Assembly: GCF_014196765.1 (NCBI RefSeq)
Contig: NZ_JACIEE010000005.1
Span: forward strand, 62,001 to 126,000
Direction: 5' to 3'
Source of the DNA: Mycoplana azooxidifex
GTDB lineage: Bacteria > Pseudomonadota > Alphaproteobacteria > Rhizobiales > Rhizobiaceae
DNA length: 64,000 nucleotides
The notes beneath the pieces were generated by a model that was not told where the DNA came from, ran no database searches, and saw nothing but the letters and a program-made list of their open reading frames with translations. The translations under genes were made by a program, and so were the position numbers. Below, one piece after another: positions 34,035-42,853 of the stretch. Position 1 is the first letter of the stretch; the number at the start of each line of letters is the position of its first letter.

Positions 34035-35573
34035 TCAGGCTACTTCCCTTAATGGATTGTCTGGATCAATGCCATAATCCTTCAATTTTCGATACAAGGT
34101 CGACCTGCCGATGCCCAATTTGCGGGCAACCTGGCTCATCTGGCCATGATAGAACTTCAAGGCGAACCGGATCAGTTCCTCTTCTACATCCGCCAGGCGA
34201 CGCACCTGCCCGCCCCCGTCGAGGCTCGGTATGCCGTTTTCGTTCCCGGCCGGCGTACGTGATTCGGCCTGTTCTTCGCTGCGAAACTCGGGATAGACGG
34301 ATGGCAGACGGGACGGCGCCATCCGCGGCGCCGGCGGGGCGTTGGCGACGTCCCAAGACACGGTGCCCTCGGCCGAAATCGCATGCCCCGGCACCTGCGT
34401 TGCGATCTGCGGGAAATCGGAGGTGTGCAGTTCCGAGCCTTGAGCGAGCACGACGGCGCGGAAGATCGCGTTCTCCAGCTGGCGGATATTGCCCGGCCAG
34501 TCGAAGGCGGTAAGCAGCGCCAGGGCGGCCGCGGAGACCGTCAGCGGCGTCGACAGCTTCTGCTCGCCGGCAAAGCGCTCGACGAACGAGCGCACCAGCA
34601 CCGGGATGTCCTCCTTGCGCCTGCGCAGCGCCGGGATCGTGATCGGGAAGACGTTGAGACGATAGTAGAGGTCCTCGCGGAAGCGCCCCTCCTTCACCTC
34701 GGTGATCAGGTCCTTGTTGGTGGCCGAGATCAGCCGGACGTTGACCTTCTGCGGTGAGCGCGCGCCGACCGTCTCGATCTCGCCCTGCTGGACCGCACGC
34801 AACAGCTTGACCTGAACCTCGAGCGGCAGGTCGCCGATCTCGTCGAGGAAGATCGTGCCGCCGTCGGCCTCGGCGAACTTGCCGATATGCCGCTCGGTCG
34901 CCCCGGTGAAGGCGCCCTTCTCGTGGCCGAACAGGATGCTTTCGACGAGGTTGTGCGGGATCGCGCCACAATTGACGGTGACGAACGGCTTGTTGGCCCG
35001 GTCGCTTGCCGCCTGGATGGCGCGGGCGATCATCTCCTTGCCGACGCCGGATTCGCCCTCGATCACCACGGGAATGTTCGACTGCGCGGCACGGCGAGCC
35101 AGCTCGATCACCCGCAGCATTTCCGGGCTCGCCGAAACGATATCGTCGAACTGGACCGCTTCGCTGCGGCCGCGGCGGCTGGTGCGGCCGCGATAGTCGC
35201 GCTGCTCGAGCTTCAGCGCATTGTCGATCGCCACGCCGAGCCGCTCGGGCGACACCGGCTTGACGACGAAGTCGAAGGCGCCGGCGCGCATCGCCATCAC
35301 CACGGTCTCGAGCCCGCCCTGCCCGGTCTGGACGACGACGGGAATGCCGATTTCGCGCTCGGCGAGCGCCTCGAGGAAGGCGCTGCCGTTCATCTCCGGC
35401 ATCATGAGATCCAGGAGGATGACGCTGATGAGACCGCCCTTGCGGTCGAGAACTTCCAGGCCCTGGCGGCCGTTTTCGGCCATGTGCGCGACATGGCCAT
35501 TGCGTTCGATCATGTTCTTGAGAAGCCTGCGCTGGACAGGATCATCGTCGATGACAAGAATGTGGGCCGTCAT
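34035..35573 (-). CDS. Sigma-54-dependent response regulator (NtrC family)
   Basis: A 512-residue activator. The receiver domain (1-120) has the phosphoacceptor Asp55 in L-L-D-L-M-M-P-E-M-N-G and a Lys near 108 (V-V-K-P-V-S-P). The AAA+ domain (about 150-385) has Walker A G-E-S-G-V-G-K-E, the sigma-54-contacting G-A-F-T-G-A loop and Walker B T-I-F-L-D-E-I-G-D. A long unstructured linker (about 400-465) leads to a Fis-type helix-turn-helix near the C-terminus (V-A-R-K-L-G-I-G-R-S-T-L-Y-R). No histidine kinase is adjacent, so it is an orphan; the target is unknown. Confidence 0.9.
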   Translation of the reverse strand: MTAHILVIDDDPVQRRLLKNMIERNGHVAHMAENGRQGLEVLDRKGGLISVILLDLMMPEMNGSAFLEALAEREIGIPVVVQTGQGGLETVVMAMRAGAFDFVVKPVSPERLGVAIDNALKLEQRDYRGRTSRRGRSEAVQFDDIVSASPEMLRVIELARRAAQSNIPVVIEGESGVGKEMIARAIQAASDRANKPFVTVNCGAIPHNLVESILFGHEKGAFTGATERHIGKFAEADGGTIFLDEIGDLPLEVQVKLLRAVQQGEIETVGARSPQKVNVRLISATNKDLITEVKEGRFREDLYYRLNVFPITIPALRRRKEDIPVLVRSFVERFAGEQKLSTPLTVSAAALALLTAFDWPGNIRQLENAIFRAVVLAQGSELHTSDFPQIATQVPGHAISAEGTVSWDVANAPPAPRMAPSRLPSVYPEFRSEEQAESRTPAGNENGIPSLDGGGQVRRLADVEEELIRFALKFYHGQMSQVARKLGIGRSTLYRKLKDYGIDPDNPLREVA

Positions 35574-35734
35574 TGGTACATCTCCTTGCCCTCCACACAT
35601 CATGCGCGGAGTTGGCACAACAATACCGCCGGACCTTGGCACGAAGGGTTGAACATGCCGTTTTGAGAAAGGCTTGCATTTTAACCAACGACGCCGCAAG
35701 CAAACGCCAATCGCATCAGATACGAGGCCAACCG

Positions 35735-37588
35735 ATGTCCCACCTGAAGAACTCGTCCGCCATCCACCATGCGACGGCCACCGCCGGCGCCCTTTCCGGA
35801 GATCTCGGCGACCTGCCGCGGTGGAACCTCGGCGACCTCTACGCCTCGCCCAAGGCGCCGGAGTTTGCGGCCGACCTGAAGCGCGGCGAGACGGACGCGC
35901 TCGCCTTCGAGGCCAGGTGGAAAGGCAAGCTCGACGAGGCGGCCGGCACGATCGGCGCCCACGGCATCGGCCAGGCGGTGAAGGAGTTCGAGGCGCTCGA
36001 CGACCTGCTCGGCCGCATCTCCTCCTTCGCCGGGTTGACCTATTTCTCCGACACCACCGATCCGGCCAACGGCAAGCTCTATGGCGACGTCCAGTCGAAG
36101 ATCACCGACATCTCCGCGCACCTTCTGTTTTTCGCCTTGGAATTGAACAGGATAGACGACGCGCGCCTTCAAGCCTGCCTGGAGAGGGACGAAGTCGCCG
36201 GCCACTACCGCCCGTGGATCGAGGACCTGCGCAAGGAAAAGCCGCACCAGTTGGACGACCGGACGGAGCAACTGTTCCTGGAGAAATCCATCACCGGCGC
36301 GGCCGCTTGGAACCGCCTGTTCGACGAGACCATGGCCTCGCTGCGCTACGAGATCGACGGCGAGGAGGTGCCGCTCGAGGTGGCGCTGAACCTGATGCAG
36401 GACGCCAATGGCGAGACGCGCCGCAAGGCTGCGATGGCGCTTGCCGAGACGTTCGAGGAGAACATCCGTACCTTCACGCTGATCACAAACACGCTGGCCA
36501 AGGACAAGGAAATCTCCGACCGCTGGCGCGGCTTCGATGACATCGCCGACAGCCGGCATCTGGCCAACCGCGTCGAGCGCGAGGTTGTCGATGCGCTTGC
36601 CGCCGCCGTCCGCGACGCCTATCCGCGGCTGTCGCACCGTTACTATGCGATGAAGGCGAAGTGGCTCGGAATGGAACAGCTGGAGTTCTGGGACCGCAAC
36701 GCGCCGCTGCCGGAGACCCCCAACACGCTGATCCCCTGGGGCGATGCGAAGGACACCGTGCTGTCGGCCTATCGCGCCTTCGCACCCGAGATGGCCGCCA
36801 TCGCCGGCCGCTTCTTCGACGAGAACTGGATCGATGCGCCGGTGCGCCCCGGCAAGGCACCCGGCGCCTTCGCCCATCCGACGGTGCCCTCGGCACACCC
36901 TTATGTGCTCGTCAACTACATGGGCAAGCCGCGCGACGTGATGACGCTGGCCCACGAGCTCGGCCACGGCGTCCACCAGGTGCTCGCCGCCGGCCAGGGC
37001 GCGCTGATGGCCTCCACGCCGCTGACGCTCGCCGAGACCGCCTCGGTGTTCGGCGAGATGCTGACCTTCCGCTCGCTGCTCGACCGGACGAAGGACAAGC
37101 GGGAGCGCAAGGCGATGCTCGCCCAGAAGGTGGAGGACATGATCAACACGGTCGTGCGCCAGATCGCCTTCTACGAATTCGAGCGCAAGGTCCACGCCGC
37201 GCGCAAGGAGGGCGAACTGACCGCCGAGCATATCGGCGAGCTGTGGCTGTCCGTCCAGGCCGACAGCCTCGGTCCGGCGATCCGGATCTCCGAGGGCTAC
37301 GAGACCTACTGGGCCTATATCCCCCACTTCATCCATTCGCCGTTCTACGTCTACGCCTACGCCTTCGGCGACTGCCTGGTGAATTCGCTCTATGCCGTCT
37401 ACCAGCAGGCCGAGAGCGGCTTCCAGGAGAAGTATTTCGAGATGCTCAAGGCCGGCGGCACCCGCCATCACTCCGACCTGCTGCGTCCCTTCGGCCTGAA
37501 TGCCGCCGACCCGTCGTTCTGGAGCAAGGGCCTGTCGATGATCGAAGGACTCATCGACGAGCTGGAGGCGCTTGATAAGGCTGACTGA
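35735..37588 (+). CDS. pepF: Oligoendopeptidase F (M3 family)
   Basis: A 617-residue cytoplasmic zinc peptidase degrading short peptides. The zinc signature H-E-L-G-H is at residues 407-411 (A-H-E-L-G-H-G-V-H-Q), with the third ligand in the following helix (L-A-E-T-A-S-V-F-G-E). A helical N-domain precedes it. The length fits the M3B subfamily. The ATG at 35735 has ACGAGGCC upstream; the open frame runs 54 codons further back through a non-coding promoter region. It is divergent from the sigma-54 regulator. Confidence 0.93.
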   Translation: MSHLKNSSAIHHATATAGALSGDLGDLPRWNLGDLYASPKAPEFAADLKRGETDALAFEARWKGKLDEAAGTIGAHGIGQAVKEFEALDDLLGRISSFAGLTYFSDTTDPANGKLYGDVQSKITDISAHLLFFALELNRIDDARLQACLERDEVAGHYRPWIEDLRKEKPHQLDDRTEQLFLEKSITGAAAWNRLFDETMASLRYEIDGEEVPLEVALNLMQDANGETRRKAAMALAETFEENIRTFTLITNTLAKDKEISDRWRGFDDIADSRHLANRVEREVVDALAAAVRDAYPRLSHRYYAMKAKWLGMEQLEFWDRNAPLPETPNTLIPWGDAKDTVLSAYRAFAPEMAAIAGRFFDENWIDAPVRPGKAPGAFAHPTVPSAHPYVLVNYMGKPRDVMTLAHELGHGVHQVLAAGQGALMASTPLTLAETASVFGEMLTFRSLLDRTKDKRERKAMLAQKVEDMINTVVRQIAFYEFERKVHAARKEGELTAEHIGELWLSVQADSLGPAIRISEGYETYWAYIPHFIHSPFYVYAYAFGDCLVNSLYAVYQQAESGFQEKYFEMLKAGGTRHHSDLLRPFGLNAADPSFWSKGLSMIEGLIDELEALDKAD

Positions 37589-37662
37589 TATGGATCGGCC
37601 GCGCCACGCTCCTTATGGGCGCCGGGCGCGGCAAGAGGGATGAATTGTCGAGTTCTGACGAG

Positions 37663-38820
37663 ATGACCGACCGCCAACGCTTTGTACTCCTGCGCGACGA
37701 CAGCGCGGACAGGACGACGGTCTTTGCCGATCCCTTGCGCATGGTGACGGTGCGCCGGCGCGCCGATTTCGAGCCGGCCTTCCGAACACTGCAGGCCGCC
37801 CACGACGAAGGCCGGTGGATCGTCGGCTTCATGAGCTACGAGGCCGGGCACCTGTTCGAGGACAAGCTCGCCCCCTTCGCGATCGAGGGACGCGAGACGC
37901 CGCTCTTGAGCTTCGGCATCTTCGACGCACCGGCGGAGGATCATCCACTCGCCACACCGCGGCAGCGCACGGAAAACGAGCCCTTCGTCACAGAACCGAG
38001 GGCGGATTGGGATCTCGCGGCCTACCGCAACCGCTTCGATCGCCTCCACCGGCATCTGCGCGAGGGCGACTGCTACCAGGCTAACCTGACCATGCCGATC
38101 CGCGCGCGCTGGAACGGCGATCCGGTGGCAGCCTTCTGGTCGCTGATCGAGCGCCAGCCCGTCAAATACGGCGCGCTCGTCTCGCTCGACGGCCCGGTTC
38201 TGCTCTCGCGCTCGCCGGAGCTGTTCTTCCGCGTGGGTACGGACGGCTGGATCGAGACGCATCCGATGAAGGGAACCGCGCCACGCGGGGCGAGCGCGGC
38301 TGAGGACGACGCGATCGTTGCCGCCATGCTGGCCGACCCCAAGTCGCAGGCGGAAAACCGCATGATCGTCGATCTGCTCCGCAATGATATTTCGAGGGTG
38401 AGCGAGGTCGGCACGCTGGAGGTGCCGAAGCTCTTTGAAGTCGAGACCTATCCGACCCTGCACCAGATGGTCAGCCACGTGCGCGCGCAGCTCGTTCCCG
38501 GTACATCGATCCGCGACATCTTCGCCGCCCTCTTCCCCTGCGGCTCCATCACCGGCGCGCCTAAAATGCGGGCGATGGAGATCCTGCACGACCTGGAAGT
38601 CGGCCCGCGCGATGCCTATTGCGGCGCGATCGGCATGATCGCCCCGGACGGCACCATGCAGTTCAACGTGGCGATTCGCACGATTTCCCTCTTTCCCGGC
38701 AGCGAGGCCGTCTTCAATGTCGGCGGCGGCATCGTCTTCGATTCGACCGCCGAGGCCGAGTACGAGGAATGTCTGCTGAAGGCGCGCTACGCGGTGGGGG
38801 ACCAATGGATCTCTCGCTGA
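37663..38820 (+). CDS. pabB: Aminodeoxychorismate synthase component I
   Basis: A 385-residue chorismate-utilising enzyme that, with PabA, makes 4-amino-4-deoxychorismate for folate. Motifs: F-M-S-Y-E-A-G near residue 55, Y-Q-A-N-L-T near 138, S-R-S-P-E-L-F-F near 184, the catalytic P-M-K-G-T-A-P-R-G near 203, and G-S-I-T-G-A-P-K near 297. ATG at 37663 is used; a TTG at 37645 with an AGAGGGATG site in front would add six residues. The end overlaps the pabC-like gene by 16 bases. No pabA is in view. Confidence 0.9.
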   Translation: MTDRQRFVLLRDDSADRTTVFADPLRMVTVRRRADFEPAFRTLQAAHDEGRWIVGFMSYEAGHLFEDKLAPFAIEGRETPLLSFGIFDAPAEDHPLATPRQRTENEPFVTEPRADWDLAAYRNRFDRLHRHLREGDCYQANLTMPIRARWNGDPVAAFWSLIERQPVKYGALVSLDGPVLLSRSPELFFRVGTDGWIETHPMKGTAPRGASAAEDDAIVAAMLADPKSQAENRMIVDLLRNDISRVSEVGTLEVPKLFEVETYPTLHQMVSHVRAQLVPGTSIRDIFAALFPCGSITGAPKMRAMEILHDLEVGPRDAYCGAIGMIAPDGTMQFNVAIRTISLFPGSEAVFNVGGGIVFDSTAEAEYEECLLKARYAVGDQWISR

Positions 38821-39461
38821 TCGAGACCCTGCGCTGGGAGCCGCAAGCCGGCTTCGTCCGGCTGGAACGGCATCTGGCACGGCTGGCGCGCTCGGCCGCG
38901 GCCCTCGGGCTGCCGGGCGCGGAAGGCGCGCGGACGGCGCTGACGGAGGCGGTGGATGCGGCTTTCGGGCCGGCCGCAACCCCCTCTGCCACCCAGCCTA
39001 CGCCCCTCCGCATCCGCCTCGAACTATTCGGCAACGGCCGGATCGAGGTGAAGACCGCAACCTTCGTGCCGCTTGCGGCCGGCACCGTCTGGACCGTCAG
39101 GATCGCCGCGACGACGCTCCGATCGGATGATCCGCTGCTCCGCCACAAGACGTCCCGTCGCGCAGCCTACGAGGCCGCCCGCGCCGAGTTCCCCGCAGGC
39201 GGGGTGGACGAGGTTGTTCTCCTCAACGAACGCGGCGAGGTCTGCGAGGGCACCATCACCTCCGTCTTCCTCGACGACGGCGGCGGCATCCTCAGGACGC
39301 CGCCGCTCGCCTGCGGCCTGCTGGCCGGCGTGCTGCGCGAGGAACTGTTCGAAAGCGGCCGGGCGCGGGAGACAGTGCTGCACGTGGACGACCTTGCCGC
39401 AGGCAGGCTGTTCGTCGGCAATTCCCTGCGTGGGTTGATCCCGGCAAGGCTGAGCCTTTGA
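38805..39461 (+). CDS. Aminotransferase class IV protein (PabC-like lyase)
   Basis: A 218-residue PLP fold-type IV protein. The lysine expected to bind PLP is in L-L-R-H-K-T-S-R-R near residue 108, followed by D-E-V-V-L-L-N-E-R-G near 134, C-E-G-T-I-T-S-V-F near 147 and L-F-V-G-N-S-L-R-G near 203. Position directly behind pabB, with a 16-base overlap, makes 4-amino-4-deoxychorismate lyase the likely role (release of p-aminobenzoate). It is at the short end for the family. Confidence 0.8.
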   Translation: MDLSLIETLRWEPQAGFVRLERHLARLARSAAALGLPGAEGARTALTEAVDAAFGPAATPSATQPTPLRIRLELFGNGRIEVKTATFVPLAAGTVWTVRIAATTLRSDDPLLRHKTSRRAAYEAARAEFPAGGVDEVVLLNERGEVCEGTITSVFLDDGGGILRTPPLACGLLAGVLREELFESGRARETVLHVDDLAAGRLFVGNSLRGLIPARLSL

Positions 39462-39487
39462 GGAAAAGGACGACGACCTTGGCGCAT

Positions 39488-39793
39488 TCAATCGCCCGGA
39501 TTCGATTCCAGATCCGCGCGCGGAGCCCTTTGCCTGCCGTCGAAGACTTCGAGGATTTCGATGTCCCCTTCCTCCACGCGGTAGGGAAGGGAATAGAAGG
39601 TCCCGGCGACGATGAGGCGCCGGACATCCGTGCGATGCGTGGGAAGGCCGAGATGGGGTTGCTGTTGCAGCAGCTCGGCGGCATGCAGGATGCGTCGGGC
39701 GACACCGTTGACAGCGGCAGGATTATGCTCGGCGATATAGGCGCGGATGGCGACGAGGTCGGCAATGGCCAGGCGCGACCATATGACCTTCAT
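39488..39793 (-). CDS. ParE/RelE family toxin
   Basis: A 101-residue protein with the ParE layout: V-I-W-S-R-L-A-I-A-D-L-V-A-I-R-A-Y-I-A at residues 3-21, A-R-R-I-L-H-A-A-E-L-L near 32, L-G-L-P-T-H-R near 48, and the toxic beta-sheet Y-S-L-P-Y-R-V-E near 67 followed by I-E-I-L-E-V-F-D-G-R. Members bind DNA gyrase (ParE) or cut mRNA (RelE); the motifs favour ParE. Its start overlaps the antitoxin stop by four bases (ATGA). It converges on the pabC-like gene. Confidence 0.9.
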   Translation of the reverse strand: MKVIWSRLAIADLVAIRAYIAEHNPAAVNGVARRILHAAELLQQQPHLGLPTHRTDVRRLIVAGTFYSLPYRVEEGDIEILEVFDGRQRAPRADLESNPGD

Positions 39794-40074
39794 CGCGCGC
39801 GCTTCGCCGGCCCGGCGACAGGTGGCTGTTTCTCGTTCTCGGTGCCCCAGCTGGAGAGCCAGTCTGCCACCGCCTCGTGCGAGGCGAACTGCCCGTCCCC
39901 GGCGGCCTCGACCGCTTCATCAATCGCCGCGACCTGCCAGCCGTGCCGGTCGAGATACTCGGCAAGCGCTTCCTGCGCCAGGAAGGATCGCGGCCGCCGC
40001 GTGGCCGCGGCAAGCTGGTCCAGGCGGTCCTTCATCTCGTCCGAGACCCGCAGCGAAATGACGTTTTGTGACAT
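39790..40074 (-). CDS. Ribbon-helix-helix antitoxin of the ParE toxin
   Basis: A 94-residue protein with an N-terminal ribbon-helix-helix (V-I-S-L-R-V-S-D-E-M-K-D-R-L-D-Q-L-A at 5-22, then R-P-R-S-F-L-A-Q-E-A-L near 27) and a C-terminal part that should wrap the toxin (W-L-S-S-W-G near 72). The gene is upstream of and coupled to the toxin. A TGTATACA palindrome at 40096-40103, just upstream of the start, is a likely autorepression operator. Confidence 0.88.
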   Translation of the reverse strand: MSQNVISLRVSDEMKDRLDQLAAATRRPRSFLAQEALAEYLDRHGWQVAAIDEAVEAAGDGQFASHEAVADWLSSWGTENEKQPPVAGPAKRAR

Positions 40075-40095
40075 GGCGTCTACCCTTGACTACGA

Positions 40096-40103
40096 TGTAT
40101 ACA
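40096..40103. promoter_or_regulatory. Palindrome, putative toxin-antitoxin operator
   Basis: TGTATACA lies 22 bases upstream of the antitoxin start and also 37 bases from the GTG start of the divergent DUF3445 gene. Ribbon-helix-helix repressors commonly bind short palindromes of this kind in their own promoters. Confidence 0.45.
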
Positions 40104-40140
40104 GAATAACACGATACCGTGCCCCTTCACAATCGGATGG

Positions 40141-41088
40141 GTGCCACCGCAAACGAACGCGCCGCAGATGACCCTCCCGGCCTACACGCCCTATGACGGT
40201 TCCGCCCGCCTTTTCACGATCGGCCTCGGCCAGCTCGACCCGGATCGCTGGATCGAGCCGGATGACGACCTCGAACGCTATCTGGCCGAGAAGGAGCGCG
40301 TGCTGGCGCAGCATCGCGACCAGGTCTTCGTCGAAGAGGACGGCACGCGCGATGCCCAGGCCGAGGTCCTTGCCCTGGTCGCCGATTTCGTCACCCGGCA
40401 TCATCCGGGGCGTTATCGCCGCGACGGCGAGGCGATCGCCGTCGCGCACGAAACCGCTACATGCCGTGTCCGGCTCGACGATCCGGAAACACCGCCGCTG
40501 CTGACCGCTGGCACCCTGATCCAGGACGATCTGGTGCTCATGCGCAGGCGCGAGACGGGCTGGCACCTCGTCGCGGGCTACGTCTCCTTCCCCTCCTCCT
40601 GGTCGCTGCCGGAAAAGTTCGGCCGGCGGATGGAGGATATCCATGCGCCCGTCCCGGATTTCGGCGACGGCACGCGCAACGCCGGCCTCATCAACCGCAT
40701 GTTCGACAACCTGCCGGTGGAAAGACCCGTCTTCCGCTTCAACTGGTCGATCAATCCCGACGCCGACCTCTACTATCCGGCCTCGAAGGCGCATGGCGCG
40801 CTGCCGTCCCGCCACGACCTTGCGCTGGAGCGGACGTTTGCGAGGGTCGAGCGCCAGACGCTCCGCCGCCTGCCGCTTTCGGGCGACATTCTCTTCACGA
40901 TCCGCATCTATAACGACCCGCTGGCCGCCATCCGCAGCCTGCCGAACGCCGCCGCAGTCGCCTCGACCTTTGCCGCCCAACTCGAGGAACTGACCGACCC
41001 GCAGGCCGCCTACAAGGGCCTGGTCGACAAGCGCGCATCGCTCGCCCGGCTGCTGCGGTCGCAGACCCCGGTTGACACAGCCGGCTGA
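40141..41088 (+). CDS. DUF3445, haem-dependent oxidative N-demethylase-like protein
   Basis: A 315-residue protein with the DUF3445 core: L-G-Q-L-D-P-D-R-W-I-E near residue 28, the central Y-V-S-F-P-S-S-W-S-L-P-E-K-F-G near 147, H-A-P-V-P near 168, F-R-F-N-W-S-I near 198, and R-V-E-R-Q-T-L-R-R-L-P near 237. The family includes haem-dependent enzymes that remove methyl groups from amines, but many members are unassigned. Start GTG at 40141; an internal ATG nine codons later is possible. It is divergent from the toxin-antitoxin operon. Confidence 0.8.
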   Translation: MPPQTNAPQMTLPAYTPYDGSARLFTIGLGQLDPDRWIEPDDDLERYLAEKERVLAQHRDQVFVEEDGTRDAQAEVLALVADFVTRHHPGRYRRDGEAIAVAHETATCRVRLDDPETPPLLTAGTLIQDDLVLMRRRETGWHLVAGYVSFPSSWSLPEKFGRRMEDIHAPVPDFGDGTRNAGLINRMFDNLPVERPVFRFNWSINPDADLYYPASKAHGALPSRHDLALERTFARVERQTLRRLPLSGDILFTIRIYNDPLAAIRSLPNAAAVASTFAAQLEELTDPQAAYKGLVDKRASLARLLRSQTPVDTAG

Positions 41089-41163
41089 CAATGCCGGCGC
41101 GAACCGCTTTGCCCACTTTATTGTGACGGAATTCTATGCTCTAGGCTGTTTCCGGATTGAAAA

Positions 41164-41185
41164 AGGGCCCCGAGGCCCTCTTTTT
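41164..41185 (+). terminator. Intrinsic terminator between DUF3445 and hss
   Basis: AGGGCC pairs with GGCCCT around CCGA and is followed by CTTTTT. It is only 37 bases before the hss start codon, with a TATGCT -10-like box at 41135-41140 upstream of it, so it may also sit inside the hss leader. A perfect GGGACGCGTCCC palindrome follows at 41194-41205. Confidence 0.65.
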
Positions 41186-41222
41186 GCGAGATCGGGACGC
41201 GTCCCGTCAGGAGAACGAGAGA

Positions 41223-42674
41223 ATGGCAGAAACGAGCTATCCGGTTTACGGCGAAATCACGGGCCCGATCATCATGATCGGCTTCGGTTCCATCGGTCGC
41301 GGCACCCTGCCGCTGATCGAGCGTCACTTCAAGTACGACAAGAACCGCCTGATCGTCATCGAACCGCGCAAGGATGCTGCCGACGACGAGATCTTCGCCC
41401 GCCATGGCGTGCGCCACGTCACCGAATTCGTGACCAAGGACAATTACAAGGAACTGCTGAAGCCGCTTCTGACGGAGGGTGACGGCCAGGCCTTCGTCGT
41501 CAACCTCTCCGTCGACACCGGTTCCGTTGACCTGATCAAATTCTGCCGCAAGCACGACGCTCTCTACATCGACACGGTCATCGAGCCCTGGCTCGGCTTC
41601 TATTTCGACAAGAACATGAAGAATGCCGAGCGCACCAACTATGCGCTGCGCGAGACCCTACGCAAGGAGAAGGCAAAGAACCCCGGCGGCACGACGGCCG
41701 TTTCCACCTGTGGCGCCAACCCGGGCATGGTCTCGTGGTTCGTCAAGGAGGGCCTGGTCAATCTCGCAAACGACCTCGGCGTCAAGCACGAGGTGCCCGG
41801 GCAGGACGACCGCGAGGGCTGGGCCAAGCTGATGAAGAAGGTCGGCGTGAAGGGCATCCACATCGCCGAGCGCGACACCCAGCGCACCAAGCTGCCGAAG
41901 CCGCTCGACACTTTCTGGAACACATGGTCGGTCGAAGGCTTCATCTCCGAAGGCCTGCAGCCGGCCGAGCTCGGCTGGGGCACCCACGAGAACTGGATGC
42001 CGAAGAACGCCAAGAAGCACAAGAAGGGCTGCAAAGCGGCAATCTACCTGGAACAGCCCGGCGCCAATACGCGCGTGCGCACCTGGTGCCCGACGCCCGG
42101 CCCGCAGTATGGCTTCCTCGTCACCCACAACGAGTCGATCTCGATCGCCGACTTCTTCACCGTCCGCGACAAGGACGGCGACGTGACCTACCGCCCGACC
42201 TGCCACTACGCCTACCATCCGGCCAACGACGCGGTGCTGTCGCTTCATGAAATGTTCGGCAACGGCGGCAACGCCCAGCCGGTCCACCACGTCCTCGACG
42301 AGAACGAACTGGTCGACGGCGTCGACGAACTCGGCGTGCTGCTCTACGGCCACGACAAGAACGCCTACTGGTACGGCTCGCGCCTGTCGCTGAAAGAGAC
42401 CCGCAAGATCGCCCCCTACCAGAATGCCACCGGCATGCAGGTAACCTCCGCCGTGCTCGCCGGCATGGTCTGGGCGCTCGAGAACCCCAAGGCCGGCATC
42501 GTCGAGGCCGACGAGATGGACTACCGCCGCTGCCTCGAGGTCCAGCGCCCCTATCTCGGCCCGGTCGAAGGCCACTATACCGACTGGACCCCGCTCGACG
42601 GACGTCCGGGCCTGTTTCCGGAAGACCTCGACACCAAGGACCCGTGGCAGTTCCGCAACATCCTCTTCCGATAA
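41223..42674 (+). CDS. hss: Homospermidine synthase
   Basis: A 483-residue NAD-dependent enzyme that makes sym-homospermidine from putrescine, the major polyamine of rhizobia. The N-terminal Rossmann motif is I-G-F-G-S-I-G-R-G near residue 19. Further family segments are S-T-C-G-A-N-P-G-M-V-S near 161, T-H-E-N-W-M-P near 257, C-P-T-P-G-P-Q near 286 and C-H-Y-A-Y-H-P near 330. The length is normal. The start has CAGGAGAAC. It is monocistronic, with a terminator after it at 42710. Confidence 0.95.
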   Translation: MAETSYPVYGEITGPIIMIGFGSIGRGTLPLIERHFKYDKNRLIVIEPRKDAADDEIFARHGVRHVTEFVTKDNYKELLKPLLTEGDGQAFVVNLSVDTGSVDLIKFCRKHDALYIDTVIEPWLGFYFDKNMKNAERTNYALRETLRKEKAKNPGGTTAVSTCGANPGMVSWFVKEGLVNLANDLGVKHEVPGQDDREGWAKLMKKVGVKGIHIAERDTQRTKLPKPLDTFWNTWSVEGFISEGLQPAELGWGTHENWMPKNAKKHKKGCKAAIYLEQPGANTRVRTWCPTPGPQYGFLVTHNESISIADFFTVRDKDGDVTYRPTCHYAYHPANDAVLSLHEMFGNGGNAQPVHHVLDENELVDGVDELGVLLYGHDKNAYWYGSRLSLKETRKIAPYQNATGMQVTSAVLAGMVWALENPKAGIVEADEMDYRRCLEVQRPYLGPVEGHYTDWTPLDGRPGLFPEDLDTKDPWQFRNILFR

Positions 42675-42709
42675 GCGCGGTTTAAGCAGATTCGCGCCTC
42701 AGACCAGGG

Positions 42710-42733
42710 AACGCCCGCCATCGTGCGGGCGTT
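42710..42733 (+). terminator. Rho-independent terminator after hss
   Basis: AACGCCCGC pairs with GCGGGCGTT across a six-base loop, followed by a short T-rich stretch (TGCCTTT). Confidence 0.75.
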
Positions 42734-42853
42734 TGCCTTTGCGGCGGATAACACCTCCCTTTCGGGGGCGTCTCTTGCTTTCACTGTCCGATCACGGCAT
42801 GTTCGGGCGACTTTTTCAAAACCCGTACGCTGGGTAAGTCTGCGGAGTACCTG

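Noticed and set aside
35612-35650. TGGCAC words upstream of pepF resembling a sigma-54 -24 element.
   Set aside because: Neither copy (35615, 35636) is followed by a TTGC -12 element at the required spacing, so no sigma-54 promoter is claimed.
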